Origin: Lactobacillus sp. ESL0680
GTDB lineage: Bacteria > Bacillota > Bacilli > Lactobacillales > Lactobacillaceae
Direction: 5' to 3'
Assembly (NCBI RefSeq): GCF_029392855.1
Contig: NZ_CP113945.1
Coordinates: 620,001-684,000 of the forward strand
Length of the DNA stretch: 64,000 bases
Positions 32,713 to 41,788 of this stretch are shown piece by piece. Under the pieces are notes generated by a model. That model saw only the letters and a program-made list of their open reading frames with translations. It was not told the origin of the DNA and did not search any database. A program made the translations under genes and the position numbers. Each line of letters begins with the position of its first letter. The stretch's first letter is position 1.

Positions 32713-33703
32713 TTTTGCTGAACAATATCAGCAAGCAATTCAAGACTCGTTCTACAATATGGACGGTGTTTTATATTCAAGAGATCTGTGGAACTCACCA
32801 TCAAATTCAATGATTAAATTCGATGGCGCAAAGCACATTAAACTGCCTAAGCTCACTATTCTCTCTGGTCGTAAGGATCGGCAACGGCGCACAATTACTG
32901 GTTTTAGCACCAACTATTCAAATGATTGGGAAAGCTATGAATTAACTAATGAACGTTATTGGCAAACGCTTGTAGATCCGCTTGATGTTGATGAAACTAA
33001 CTATGTTGTTTCGATTGCTAACATTACTAAGCAATTCAATTTGACGCAAAAGATGCCGGAACAAGACAGATTTATGTTTAGTCGGCTATATAGTCAAAAG
33101 AATGACTTAGATAGTGGCAAAGGCATCACTACTGATACGCTTGATGAGAATAATATCCTAGAAGCATTTGACAATATGATGCTGGACTTTGATGAAGCAC
33201 GTGTACCGGCTCAAAATAGAGTGCTTTACATTACACCTAAAATGAATGCAGTTTTGAAACGTGCAGTAGCTAAGAATCGAACAATGGCAGTTGATGCTAA
33301 TAATCCACAAAGAACGGTTTATAGCATTGACGCAGTAAAGATTGTGGTTGTTCCGGCTGATTTAATGCAAACCGAATTTGATTTTAGTGATGGTTCAAAG
33401 ACAATTGATGATTCTAAACAAATTGATATGTTCTTAATTTACAATGGTATCCAAATTGCACCTGAGAAATATTCATTTGCTGGTTTTGATGCACCAAGTG
33501 CAGCTAATTCAGGTAATTACTTGTACTATGAAGAGTCATACAATGATGTTCTTCTATTACAAACTAAGACAGCTGGAATTGAGTTCGTTGTTTCTGATAA
33601 GCCTGCAGCTTCTGCTCCGTCAGCTCCGCAAACTGAAGATGTTGGACCAGAGCAAGATACACCAGTAAGTAAGGCAACCAAATCTACGAAGTCTAGTAAA
33701 TAG
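32699..33703 (+). CDS. Major capsid protein
   Basis: 334 aa after GAAAGGATT. HK97-fold-type capsid gene by position and composition (for example MTTINFAEQYQQAIQ, NERYWQTLVDPLDVDETN, ITPKMNAVLKRA). The last 35 residues (PAASAPSAPQTED to KSTKSSK) form a Pro/Ala/Ser/Lys-rich tail that may be surface-exposed. Likely the most abundant late product. Confidence 0.85.
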   Translation: MTTINFAEQYQQAIQDSFYNMDGVLYSRDLWNSPSNSMIKFDGAKHIKLPKLTILSGRKDRQRRTITGFSTNYSNDWESYELTNERYWQTLVDPLDVDETNYVVSIANITKQFNLTQKMPEQDRFMFSRLYSQKNDLDSGKGITTDTLDENNILEAFDNMMLDFDEARVPAQNRVLYITPKMNAVLKRAVAKNRTMAVDANNPQRTVYSIDAVKIVVVPADLMQTEFDFSDGSKTIDDSKQIDMFLIYNGIQIAPEKYSFAGFDAPSAANSGNYLYYEESYNDVLLLQTKTAGIEFVVSDKPAASAPSAPQTEDVGPEQDTPVSKATKSTKSSK

Positions 33704-33706
33704 CTA

Positions 33707-34102
33707 ATGGACTATAAAAACTATTCCAAATACGATGATGTGTTGACCAAGGTTAAACTGCTGCTACCCAATAGTGACAACAATCCTAGCTATGACAGCA
33801 TCGTTGACTTTACGATTGAGAAAGCAATCGATGATGTTGCTAACTATTGCAATACGACAATTGACGAACTGCCAGCAGAGTTATGCAGCACAATTGTTAG
33901 TTTAGCCGTACAATTACTTGATACTCATGGCTGGCTTAATGGTCAACAAGACGACAGCAATGTAGGTTCAATTACTGAAGGCGATGTATCAGTAACGTTT
34001 AAGCAACCTAGTGAAGCTTACAAAGACTTACAAACTGTCAATTCGATTAGCGATGATTTTCGCTTGATATTGAATAGATATAGGAGGTTGCCACCACAAT
34101 GA
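33707..34102 (+). CDS. Head-tail connector protein (gp15/gp6-type)
   Basis: 131 aa, starting 3 bp after the capsid stop. Four-helix adaptor-like pattern: YDDVLTKVKLLLPNSDNN, DFTIEKAIDDVANYCN, SLAVQLLDTHG. It would attach below the portal. Overlaps the next gene by 4 bp. Confidence 0.75.
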   Translation: MDYKNYSKYDDVLTKVKLLLPNSDNNPSYDSIVDFTIEKAIDDVANYCNTTIDELPAELCSTIVSLAVQLLDTHGWLNGQQDDSNVGSITEGDVSVTFKQPSEAYKDLQTVNSISDDFRLILNRYRRLPPQ

Positions 34103-34461
34103 GCATGTTTGGCGGACTGACCAGAGCAGCACCACTGCTTTGGCATGATAAGGCAACAATTACTGGCAAGCGATCAGTTAAGCATGGCGCTATCACTGAT
34201 AGTGAAACCGTGACGATTGTTTCTGATGAGCCATGTAAAGTTCTCCTAAAAGGGCAAAAAGCCAGCACACAGTCATTTTTCGGTACTGATGAATATGATG
34301 CAGAGCTGCTAATTAGGACTGGAATATCAATTCCAGCAGGAAGTCGTATCAATGTAACTGATGTGAATGGCAAAACGGTTCAGTATAAGCGAGCCAGCAA
34401 AGGCTATACCGGTTATGCTAGTCATCAAGAACTAGCAATGGTGAGGGATGAGAAAGCGTGA
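34099..34461 (+). CDS. Putative head-tail stopper (minor capsid protein)
   Basis: 120 aa with a beta-barrel-like pattern (LLWHDKATITGKRS, ELLIRTGISIPAGSRIN). By order it is the head-completion/stopper protein between adaptor and HK97 gp10-like protein. AGGAGG lies upstream. Confidence 0.65.
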   Translation: MSMFGGLTRAAPLLWHDKATITGKRSVKHGAITDSETVTIVSDEPCKVLLKGQKASTQSFFGTDEYDAELLIRTGISIPAGSRINVTDVNGKTVQYKRASKGYTGYASHQELAMVRDEKA

Positions 34462-34859
34462 GTTTGGGAACGGTTGACGACAGCGAGTTTAAGGCATTTA
34501 CTGACAAGATTACGAATGCCGTAAATAGTGGTCAGTTAAAGCAAGCGATTGGTGAGAGTGCTGGTAGAATTGGTCAACAATCACTTAAGCAGTTTAAAGC
34601 TAATACGCCAGTTGATACTGGTACTTTAAGGCGTTCTTGGACTGTGTCTGGTCCGCATTATGGCGGCATGAGCTGGGACATTAAACTTAGCAACAATGCT
34701 GAATACTCGTCTTTTGTTGAGAATGGTCACCGAACTCGTGGTGGTGGCAGTTGGGTACCAGGACAATTTTTTATGGAGAAGTCAAAAACGCAAATCGAAA
34801 GTCAATTGCCATTCTTGATTACACCAGTATTAGTTAAGTTTAGGAACCTATTATCATGA
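34458..34859 (+). CDS. HK97 gp10-like tail completion protein
   Basis: 133 aa from a GTG start overlapping the previous stop. Contains the family signature KANTPVDTGTLRRSW and ENGHRTRGGGSWVPG. It joins head and tail. Confidence 0.85.
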   Translation: MSLGTVDDSEFKAFTDKITNAVNSGQLKQAIGESAGRIGQQSLKQFKANTPVDTGTLRRSWTVSGPHYGGMSWDIKLSNNAEYSSFVENGHRTRGGGSWVPGQFFMEKSKTQIESQLPFLITPVLVKFRNLLS

Positions 34860-35266
34860 CAATTACAGAGCGCATAGCAAATGAAATAGCAGTGATCTTT
34901 CCAGATGCAGTAATTTATACAGAAAACCAAGACAGCAACTTTCAGGAGCCGTCTTTTTTTATCCAGAAAATTCTAACTGCAACTACACCACTGCTGTTTG
35001 AGAATCAGGATCGAAAATATCACTACCAGTTAGTGTATTTTCCTAATTCTGACCATCCAAATGCAGATATGGAGCGTGTGGAAGACAAGCTGTTAGATAA
35101 ATTTACGCAGCTATCAGGTTTTGCCGATATTCATAATCGTGAATTTGACATTGATACAGCTAACACTGTGTTAGAAGTTAAATTCGAGGTTTGGACTTGG
35201 GCAATTAAGCAAGATAGAACTATTAAACAAAGAAAGGTAGATGTAAATGGCGGAGTCAAAGAATGA
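34856..35266 (+). CDS. Tail terminator protein
   Basis: 136 aa; pattern of the phage tail terminator family (ERIANEIAVIFPDAVIYTE, FFIQKIL, YHYQLVYFPN). It caps the growing tail tube and sets the joining surface. Overlap of 4 bp with the gp10-like gene. Confidence 0.75.
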   Translation: MTITERIANEIAVIFPDAVIYTENQDSNFQEPSFFIQKILTATTPLLFENQDRKYHYQLVYFPNSDHPNADMERVEDKLLDKFTQLSGFADIHNREFDIDTANTVLEVKFEVWTWAIKQDRTIKQRKVDVNGGVKE

Positions 35267-35456
35267 GACAGTGCAGGAAAAACCGTTTAGCACTGTTATT
35301 AAGCAAGAAAACAGGTTTACGAAGAAAGCTATTCTTAATAGTAACCTGTTTGAAACCGTTGATAAAGATATCTTACGAACTGTTTTAAACGATAGTAAGA
35401 CATACACGGTTGAAGAATTACAAGCAGCAATTAAGAAATTTAAAGGAGGAATTTAA
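35247..35456 (+). CDS. Small tail-region protein, unknown
   Basis: 69 aa, overlapping the terminator protein by 20 bp and ending at the sheath start. Charged with a Lys-rich C-terminus (ELQAAIKKFKGG). Common small gene before sheath in PBSX-like phages. Function unknown. Confidence 0.65.
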   Translation: MAESKNETVQEKPFSTVIKQENRFTKKAILNSNLFETVDKDILRTVLNDSKTYTVEELQAAIKKFKGGI

Positions 35457-36821
35457 ATGGCAGGCGGAACATGGAAAACGCAGAATAAGCGGCGTTCAGG
35501 AGCATATGTCAATGTTAAGGGCATTGCCCAACCGACTTCTGATTCTAGTTTAGGTAGAACATTAATATTAAGTAATGCGCAATTAGGCTGGGGCAAGAAA
35601 GGCGTTATTGAAGTACATAATGATAGTAACTTCAAAGAGTTACTAGGGACAACAATTGATGATCCAAAACTGATGGCATTGAAACAGGTACTAAAGGGGG
35701 CTGAAACAGTCCTCTTTTTAAATACCAACGATGGCGTACGGGCAAGTTTGTCTGATCCAGCATTACCTTGGAAGTTCGAAGCAACTTACCCCGGAACTAA
35801 GGGTAATGACATCAGTATTTCAGTTGAAAAGGATCCAAATAATACGACTAATATCACAGTTACAACACTGTTTGGTACTGAAATTGTTGATGAGCAGACA
35901 ATTACTACGACAACAGGCAATAACTTACTTGCTAATGATTATGTTATTCCGACAATGACTGAACAGGATAATGGTCAAGCTAAACTAGAAGCAATTAGTG
36001 CAGCAGCCAGCTACAAGTTAACTGGTGGGACAACAACGCCAGCTAATACCGAGGACCTGATGAGCGATGCAATGGAGACAGAAAACTATTCGGTTGTCAC
36101 AACAGCTGGTTATCCAGAAGACAGTAATATTCATGCGTTACTGGTTACAACGGTTAAGCGTCTAAGAGATACCGAGGGAATGAAGATTCGCGGTGTGATT
36201 CCGGCAAGTTCAAGTATCAACAACGTCAATTACGAAGGCATTTCAGTTGTTGCCAATGGCTTAACGCTAAGCGATGGCACTGCTTTATCTGTGACTGATG
36301 CCACTGGCTATTTTGCTGGTCTGTCTAGTTCAGTTGATGGTTCAGCCTCACTGACTTATACAGAAATTGAAGATGCAATTAGTGCTAATCCACGGTTGAA
36401 CAATGAGAAAACTATCGCGGCATTGAATGCTGGTCAGATTGTCTTTTCAACACGACCAGGTCAACGAGTTGTAATTGAGCAGGACATCAATTCACTGACT
36501 AAGTTTACTAAGGATAAGCCTAAGAGCTTCAGTAAGAATAAAGTTCTACGGGTATTGGACGAGATTGCGACAGATACTGAACAAGCATTTGAGAAATCTT
36601 ACTTAGGCAAAGTTGGCAATAACGCCGCTGGCCGTGACCTGTTTAAAGCTAACCGAGTAAGCTATTTGCAAGGCTTAAACGACAGTAACGTAATTCAAGA
36701 CTTTAGTGCAACTGATATTACAGTTAATCCGGGCGAAGACAGTGATTCCGTTGTTGTTGACTTGGCAGTAAAGCCTGTGGATGCAATGGAGAAACTCTAC
36801 GTCACGATTAATGTAGGATAG
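35457..36821 (+). CDS. Contractile tail sheath protein (XkdK-like)
   Basis: 454 aa, the standard size of PBSX-type sheath proteins. Recognisable: GGTWKTQNKRRSGAYVNV at the start, the insertion-domain region YPGTKGNDISISV, and the conserved C-terminal VVDLAVKPVDAMEKLYVT. It defines the phage as a myovirus. AAAGGAGG precedes the ATG. Confidence 0.93.
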   Translation: MAGGTWKTQNKRRSGAYVNVKGIAQPTSDSSLGRTLILSNAQLGWGKKGVIEVHNDSNFKELLGTTIDDPKLMALKQVLKGAETVLFLNTNDGVRASLSDPALPWKFEATYPGTKGNDISISVEKDPNNTTNITVTTLFGTEIVDEQTITTTTGNNLLANDYVIPTMTEQDNGQAKLEAISAAASYKLTGGTTTPANTEDLMSDAMETENYSVVTTAGYPEDSNIHALLVTTVKRLRDTEGMKIRGVIPASSSINNVNYEGISVVANGLTLSDGTALSVTDATGYFAGLSSSVDGSASLTYTEIEDAISANPRLNNEKTIAALNAGQIVFSTRPGQRVVIEQDINSLTKFTKDKPKSFSKNKVLRVLDEIATDTEQAFEKSYLGKVGNNAAGRDLFKANRVSYLQGLNDSNVIQDFSATDITVNPGEDSDSVVVDLAVKPVDAMEKLYVTINVG

Positions 36822-36831
36822 GAGGAAGAAC

Positions 36832-37308
36832 ATGCCCTTAGAAGCAAGTGATTTTTTAAATGGTAGAAACGCGATTTCTACAAAAGAAGCAACTGTAACC
36901 TTAACGATTGCTGGACAAGTCTATAAGATGATTGAATGTAACGAGTTTACAGCCAAATTGGAAAAGAAGAAGGAAGATATTCAAACTCTCGGAACGCACT
37001 GGAAGCGGAAGAAGACTACTTCTATTGAAGGAACTGGAACGCTGAGCGGCTACCTGATTAACTCTAATTGGATTAAGCAAGCAATGCCGTACGTTCAAAA
37101 TGGACGTGACTTGTACTTTGATATTACGTTAACGATTGAAGACCAAACGACTGATTGGGGTAAGCAGGTTGTTCAACTCAATAACGTCAATCTTGACACC
37201 ATTCCGATTGCTGATTTCAAGGCTGATGATGGTGTAATGGAAGTCAAGTCTGACTTTTCGTTCGAAGGCTTTAGCTTAATCAATGAATTTAATGGCAGTT
37301 TACAATAA
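36832..37308 (+). CDS. Tail tube protein (XkdM-like)
   Basis: 158 aa after AGGAGGA. Pattern of XkdM: DFLNGRNAISTKEATVT at the start and EVKSDFSFEGFSLINEF at the end. Forms the inner tube inside the sheath. Confidence 0.9.
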   Translation: MPLEASDFLNGRNAISTKEATVTLTIAGQVYKMIECNEFTAKLEKKKEDIQTLGTHWKRKKTTSIEGTGTLSGYLINSNWIKQAMPYVQNGRDLYFDITLTIEDQTTDWGKQVVQLNNVNLDTIPIADFKADDGVMEVKSDFSFEGFSLINEFNGSLQ

Positions 37309-37320
37309 GGAGAATAAATT

Positions 37321-37734
37321 ATGACTGAAAATATCAATGACTTTTTAATGAAGAACGTAGAAAATCCCGTTAAAACGGAAAACGTTAAATTTAAACGTTT
37401 TAAATCGCCGTTTAAAATTAAGTCATTATTGGCTGAAGATGTTACTAGATTGCGGAATCAAGCAACTAAGCAGACGTTAAACAGTAAGACACACCAATAC
37501 GAAGCGCAAACTGACCAGAATAAATTTACTGATTTAATTGTTGAAGCAAGTGTGGTATCGCCAGACCTCCACAATGCAGAACTGATGAAAAGTTATAGTG
37601 TAGTTGATGGCGACGCAGCAAAACTACTGCAAAGAATGTTAACGATTGGCGAATACAGTGAACTTGCTGACCGGATTATGAAGATTTCGGGTATTGAAGA
37701 CGCCGAAGCAGTGAAGAATACGGCAAAAAACTAA
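37321..37734 (+). CDS. Tail assembly chaperone, upstream frame (XkdN-like)
   Basis: 137 aa after AAGGAG. Helical protein positioned before the tape measure, as is the gpG-type chaperone. The frame ends at GCA AAA AAC TAA, where A AAA AAC (37725-37731) is a classical -1 slippery heptamer in phase. Slippage gives the extended product continuing at 37731. Confidence 0.88.
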   Translation: MTENINDFLMKNVENPVKTENVKFKRFKSPFKIKSLLAEDVTRLRNQATKQTLNSKTHQYEAQTDQNKFTDLIVEASVVSPDLHNAELMKSYSVVDGDAAKLLQRMLTIGEYSELADRIMKISGIEDAEAVKNTAKN

Positions 37735-37916
37735 TTGAAAACTCAGTTGGCGACTTTGGTGCTTATCACTACGTGCTTAATGAATATCATTGGACACCGA
37801 AACAATGGATAGAATTGAGTTCACGAGAACAAGCGCTGATTATTGCATCAATTGAAGTTCGTCAGCAGCATGAAAAAGAAGAAGTTGAGAAAATGAAACG
37901 GGAGAGCAAGGCGTAA
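37731..37916 (+). CDS. Tail assembly chaperone, -1 frameshift extension (GT-type)
   Basis: 61 codons read after a -1 slip at 37725-37731 (LIENSVGDFGAYHYVLNEYHWTPKQW..., ending KRESKA). There is no ribosome binding site or start here, and the sequence is a normal helical T-domain, as expected for programmed frameshifting. The fusion is 198 aa. It recruits tape measure and tube proteins during tail assembly. Confidence 0.85.
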   Translation, partial: LIENSVGDFGAYHYVLNEYHWTPKQWIELSSREQALIIASIEVRQQHEKEEVEKMKRESKA

Positions 37917-37958
37917 GGTCTTGCCTCTTTTTGTTATTGCAAGAAAGGAGGTAAATAT

Positions 37959-40900
37959 ATGGGAGTAATTGAAACTACAATCCGCTTGAATGACGCTTTT
38001 AGTGGGACGCTAAGAAAGCTTGAATCAGGTTCGAGCGGCTTCGACAAGCTAAAGGGTGCCTTAAATGGTGGCAACATGTTTGGTAATGCGACAAAGCAAT
38101 CTAACGGATTTTTCAAGTCAATGGTTGGCGCGCAAGTTGTCGGCAGTACGATTAGCAAAGGTATGGCGTTAGCTGGTAATGGTATAAGAGGTATGCTGCA
38201 AGAATTAAATCAATCAAGTATTGCTTGGCAAACGTTTGAAGGCAATATGCATCAGATTGGTAAAACCCCCGCACAAATTGCTAAAGCTAAGGCGTCTATG
38301 GCTGATTATGCAGCTAAGACAATCTATGATGCGACTGATATGTCATCTACTTATAGCCAATTAGCTTCTGTAGGTGTTAAAAATACTGGTAAGCTAGTAA
38401 CTGGTTTTGCTGGTTTAGCTGCATCAGCCCAAGATCCAGTTCAAGCAATGAAAACTTTGAGTCAACAGGGTACACAAATGGCTGCTAAGCCAATGGTCCA
38501 ATGGCAAGACTTTAGATTAATGTTAGAGCAAGCACCAGGTGGTATTTCAGCTGTTGCTAAAGCAATGGGCATGAGCGAACGACAGATGGTTGCCCAAGTT
38601 CAAAAAGGCACAATTAAGACTGATGAATTTTTTAAAGCGGTTGAACGAGCTGGTAACAATGCTAACTTTACTAAAATGGCCACAAAATTTAAAACTGTAG
38701 GGCAAGCAATTCAAGGAATTAAAGAAAATCTAGCTTATCAATTAATTAAGCAGTTTCAACGATTTAGTAAAGTAGGAATTGATGCACTTGATAAAGTCAA
38801 CGATAAAATTAATCGATTTGATTTTAATAAATTAGGTGATAAGGCTATGGCGGTCTTTAACAAGATTAGAAGTGCAGCTAGTAATATATTTAAAGGCTTT
38901 AATTCAACTGGAGCATTGTCAGCAATACAAGGCATGTTTCAAGACATTGGTAAAACAATAGGTTCACTAAGTAAAAAAGCTTCATCTGGTGGTAAAGGAA
39001 ATTTATTTACGCAAATTGGGAAAATAGGTGGTGGTGCAATTAGAGGAGCGGCTAATGCAATAGATGGCATAGCTAGAGCAATTAGCAAAATGGATCCTGG
39101 GACATTAAAAGCTTTGGGTGCTGCATTAGTAATTTTAAAGACAGGTATGAAAGGACTAGTATTTGGTGCATTAATAGCAGGATTAAATAAATTAGGTAAA
39201 CTTAAACCCGACCAGATAAAGCAAGTTGCGACTGCTATTAAGGTTTTGGCAGGTGCATTTCTGGCTTTTAAAATTGGAAAGGGCATTATAAATACTATTT
39301 CTTCGGTTGGTAATGCGTTTGATAAACTTAAAGGTTTGAAAAACATTTTTGGCAAGAGTAAAGAAATTAAAACACCTAAAATTGAAGCGCCAGATATTAA
39401 TGCTATAACTAAACCATTTGAAGGTTTATCTAATCTTGCAAGTGGAATTTTAAAATTTTCTGTTGCTTTGCTTGCAGTTGCTGCTGCAGTTTGGGTATTT
39501 GCTCAAGCTGCTGCTACATTGAATAGTAGCGGCGGATTAACAATGTTTTTAGGAATGATTATTGGTATTAGCGGGTTAATGATTGTGGCTTCAGGCCTTG
39601 GCTCGGCTTTAGAGATAGCTTTACCAGGTATTTTAGGCTTTTCAGCTGCAATTTTATTAATTGGCGCGGCAATAGCTATTGCAACTCCCGGTATTAGTGC
39701 TTTGTCGGGATTAGTAAGGTCAATTGGTAGTGCAGTAACAAGCGTTATTAATGCAATAGCTGGCGCTTTGCCAGGAGTAGTTGCTGTAATTAATTCGGTA
39801 GCTTCTGGAATAAAAAATATTATTTCTCAGTTAGGACAATCAATTTCTCAGGCAGTCAATTCGATAGGGCAAAATGTCGGTCGAATAGCGAATACCATTG
39901 GTAAGTCAATTTCTGGAGTAATAAATAGCGTTGGACGATCAATTTCGAATGTAATTAAGTCCATTACAGGTGGAATTAAGGGAATTCTTGAGGGAATAGC
40001 TGACACCATTAAATCTGTTGGACAATCCGCAAAATATGCTGGTCAAGGTGTGAGTTTAATGGCTAGTGGTATGAAAGAACTATCTGGAATTGGTATAGGT
40101 AGAGTAGGTGCTATATTTGCAGAAATTGTGACAGGAGCTAAGAAATTAGGTGATACAGGTTCAAATGTTTCGAAAGCAGGTAACGGTGTGTCTAGGTTTG
40201 TTTCTGGATTAAAATTAGCTGCTTCTGCTTTAAAATCATTAAAAGCTAATAGTAAAATTTCAATTAGTATAAAAAAGCCTAAAACTTTTAAATTACAATT
40301 ACCTAAAACTAAATCCTTACATATTACAATTGCCAAACCAAAAATCCCAACACCTAAAGCGCCAAAGATTAAAACTTTGCACGTTAAAGTCGCAAGACCG
40401 GTTATTCCCCAGCCTAGAATGCCTAAATTGAGAAACATTCCAGCCCCTCATGTAGGCAGACCGTCAATGGTAGGTGTTGTTTCTGCAGTTAGATCAGGTA
40501 TGAATCAAGCAGTATCAGCCGTAAGGAGTGGTGGTAATCGGATGGTTGCCGCTGTTCAATCGGCTGTTTCAAGAGCTGCTGCTGTTGCTAGAAGTGGCGC
40601 AGGTGCAATGCAATCAGCCGGAGCTATGATTGGCGCTGGACTTGCTGCCGGAATACGTTCAGAAATTGGTGCAGTAGCTGCGGCAGCCGATGCATTAGTT
40701 GCACAAGCTGATCGGGCGGCACGTGCAAAAGCAAAAATTCATTCACCATCAAGGCTATTTGCTGAAGTTGGTAGTTTTATCGGTCAAGGTATGGCTTTGG
40801 GAATGAATAAAACTACCGGTTTAGTTAGTGCTGCAGGAGCAGGATTAATTGATGCCGCCAACACTGGTAGCAGTGTGGGTGTTAATTATACTGGTTCTGG

Positions 40901-41096
40901 CTCAATTACACCGGCCAGCTTGACACGCAGTCAGGTATTTTCTACTCGTAATAACAGTAGTAATAGTAGCCACGCTGTTACGATTGCCAAAGGTGCCATT
41001 GTAATTAATGGCTCAAGCAAACCACAACAAACGGCTGATGAAATTATGACAGCTATTGAAAAGCGCATGGTTGAAATTGATAATAGGAGGCTTTAA
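37959..41096 (+). CDS. Tape measure protein
   Basis: 1045 aa; sets tail length. The N-terminal tape-measure domain is seen at SSIAWQTFEGNMHQIGKTPAQIAKAKASM in pieces and TYSQLASVG. Hydrophobic segments lie at about residues 490-600. A Lys/Pro-rich repeat stretch (about 765-835, e.g. KTFKLQLPKTKSLHI, KIPTPKAPKIKTL) precedes an Ala-rich coiled region and KIHSPSRLFAEVGSFIGQG, a common end motif. AAAGGAGG precedes the ATG. Confidence 0.93.
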   Translation: MGVIETTIRLNDAFSGTLRKLESGSSGFDKLKGALNGGNMFGNATKQSNGFFKSMVGAQVVGSTISKGMALAGNGIRGMLQELNQSSIAWQTFEGNMHQIGKTPAQIAKAKASMADYAAKTIYDATDMSSTYSQLASVGVKNTGKLVTGFAGLAASAQDPVQAMKTLSQQGTQMAAKPMVQWQDFRLMLEQAPGGISAVAKAMGMSERQMVAQVQKGTIKTDEFFKAVERAGNNANFTKMATKFKTVGQAIQGIKENLAYQLIKQFQRFSKVGIDALDKVNDKINRFDFNKLGDKAMAVFNKIRSAASNIFKGFNSTGALSAIQGMFQDIGKTIGSLSKKASSGGKGNLFTQIGKIGGGAIRGAANAIDGIARAISKMDPGTLKALGAALVILKTGMKGLVFGALIAGLNKLGKLKPDQIKQVATAIKVLAGAFLAFKIGKGIINTISSVGNAFDKLKGLKNIFGKSKEIKTPKIEAPDINAITKPFEGLSNLASGILKFSVALLAVAAAVWVFAQAAATLNSSGGLTMFLGMIIGISGLMIVASGLGSALEIALPGILGFSAAILLIGAAIAIATPGISALSGLVRSIGSAVTSVINAIAGALPGVVAVINSVASGIKNIISQLGQSISQAVNSIGQNVGRIANTIGKSISGVINSVGRSISNVIKSITGGIKGILEGIADTIKSVGQSAKYAGQGVSLMASGMKELSGIGIGRVGAIFAEIVTGAKKLGDTGSNVSKAGNGVSRFVSGLKLAASALKSLKANSKISISIKKPKTFKLQLPKTKSLHITIAKPKIPTPKAPKIKTLHVKVARPVIPQPRMPKLRNIPAPHVGRPSMVGVVSAVRSGMNQAVSAVRSGGNRMVAAVQSAVSRAAAVARSGAGAMQSAGAMIGAGLAAGIRSEIGAVAAAADALVAQADRAARAKAKIHSPSRLFAEVGSFIGQGMALGMNKTTGLVSAAGAGLIDAANTGSSVGVNYTGSGSITPASLTRSQVFSTRNNSSNSSHAVTIAKGAIVINGSSKPQQTADEIMTAIEKRMVEIDNRRL

Positions 41097-41788
41097 TGGA
41101 CAATAACGATAAGTTCGCCGTGTATCTAACCAACTATGCTAATAATGAGACTATTGAATTACCGCTTAATCCAAGTGACCTAAAAATCAAGTATGAGTCT
41201 GATGATAAGACGCAAACGGTAATTAATCTGGGTGAAATCAATCAACTTGGCCCACTGAAACTTAGTACTATCGAAATAGAAAGTACGTTTCCTAAAGACG
41301 ACCATTTTGTTTCAACTGCTGATTTTCAAGAGCCAACCTATTACATTGATTGGCTGAAAGAAATTCAGAAGAGTAAAGGTCGAGTACAGCTGGTAGTTGC
41401 TTCGACTGAATTAAGTAGGACAATGACAATTGCTAGTTTTGAACCGGGCTTTAAAGATGGCTATGATGGCGAATATACTTATACTTTGGAACTTAAGGAT
41501 TACCGCAAGGCGAGCTATAAGAAAGTTAAGAAAAAGAAGAAAAAGCGTAAGTCAGGTCATAGCAAGCACCGCAATAGCCCTGCTAAGAAGATTGGCAGAG
41601 GCTCAACAGTAATTGTGAATGGTAGATTGCACTTAGATAGTGACGGACGTGGAGCGGGTGCTTACGAGAAAAATGCAAAGCGTAAGATTACCAACATTGC
41701 AACGGGCCACAAGTACCCAATTCATGTTTCAACGCTATCAGGTGGCGCTCGTGGTTGGGTCAAGAAAGGTGATGTGAAAAGAGCATGA
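41096..41788 (+). CDS. Baseplate protein, XkdP-like
   Basis: 230 aa, start overlapping the tape-measure stop by one base. The N-terminal 140 residues show the XkdP pattern (LPLNPSDLKIKYESDD, KLSTIEIESTFP, YYIDWLKEIQ). A very basic linker (KKVKKKKKKRKSGHSKHR) leads to an SH3-like C-terminal domain (GSTVIVNGRLHLDSDG), where relatives have LysM. Connects tube to hub. Confidence 0.85.
   Translation: MDNNDKFAVYLTNYANNETIELPLNPSDLKIKYESDDKTQTVINLGEINQLGPLKLSTIEIESTFPKDDHFVSTADFQEPTYYIDWLKEIQKSKGRVQLVVASTELSRTMTIASFEPGFKDGYDGEYTYTLELKDYRKASYKKVKKKKKKRKSGHSKHRNSPAKKIGRGSTVIVNGRLHLDSDGRGAGAYEKNAKRKITNIATGHKYPIHVSTLSGGARGWVKKGDVKRA

Noticed and set aside
38939-40438. Long minus-strand open frames within the tape measure gene
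   Set aside because: They have no ribosome binding sites, and their composition mirrors the Ala/Lys-rich coding strand.
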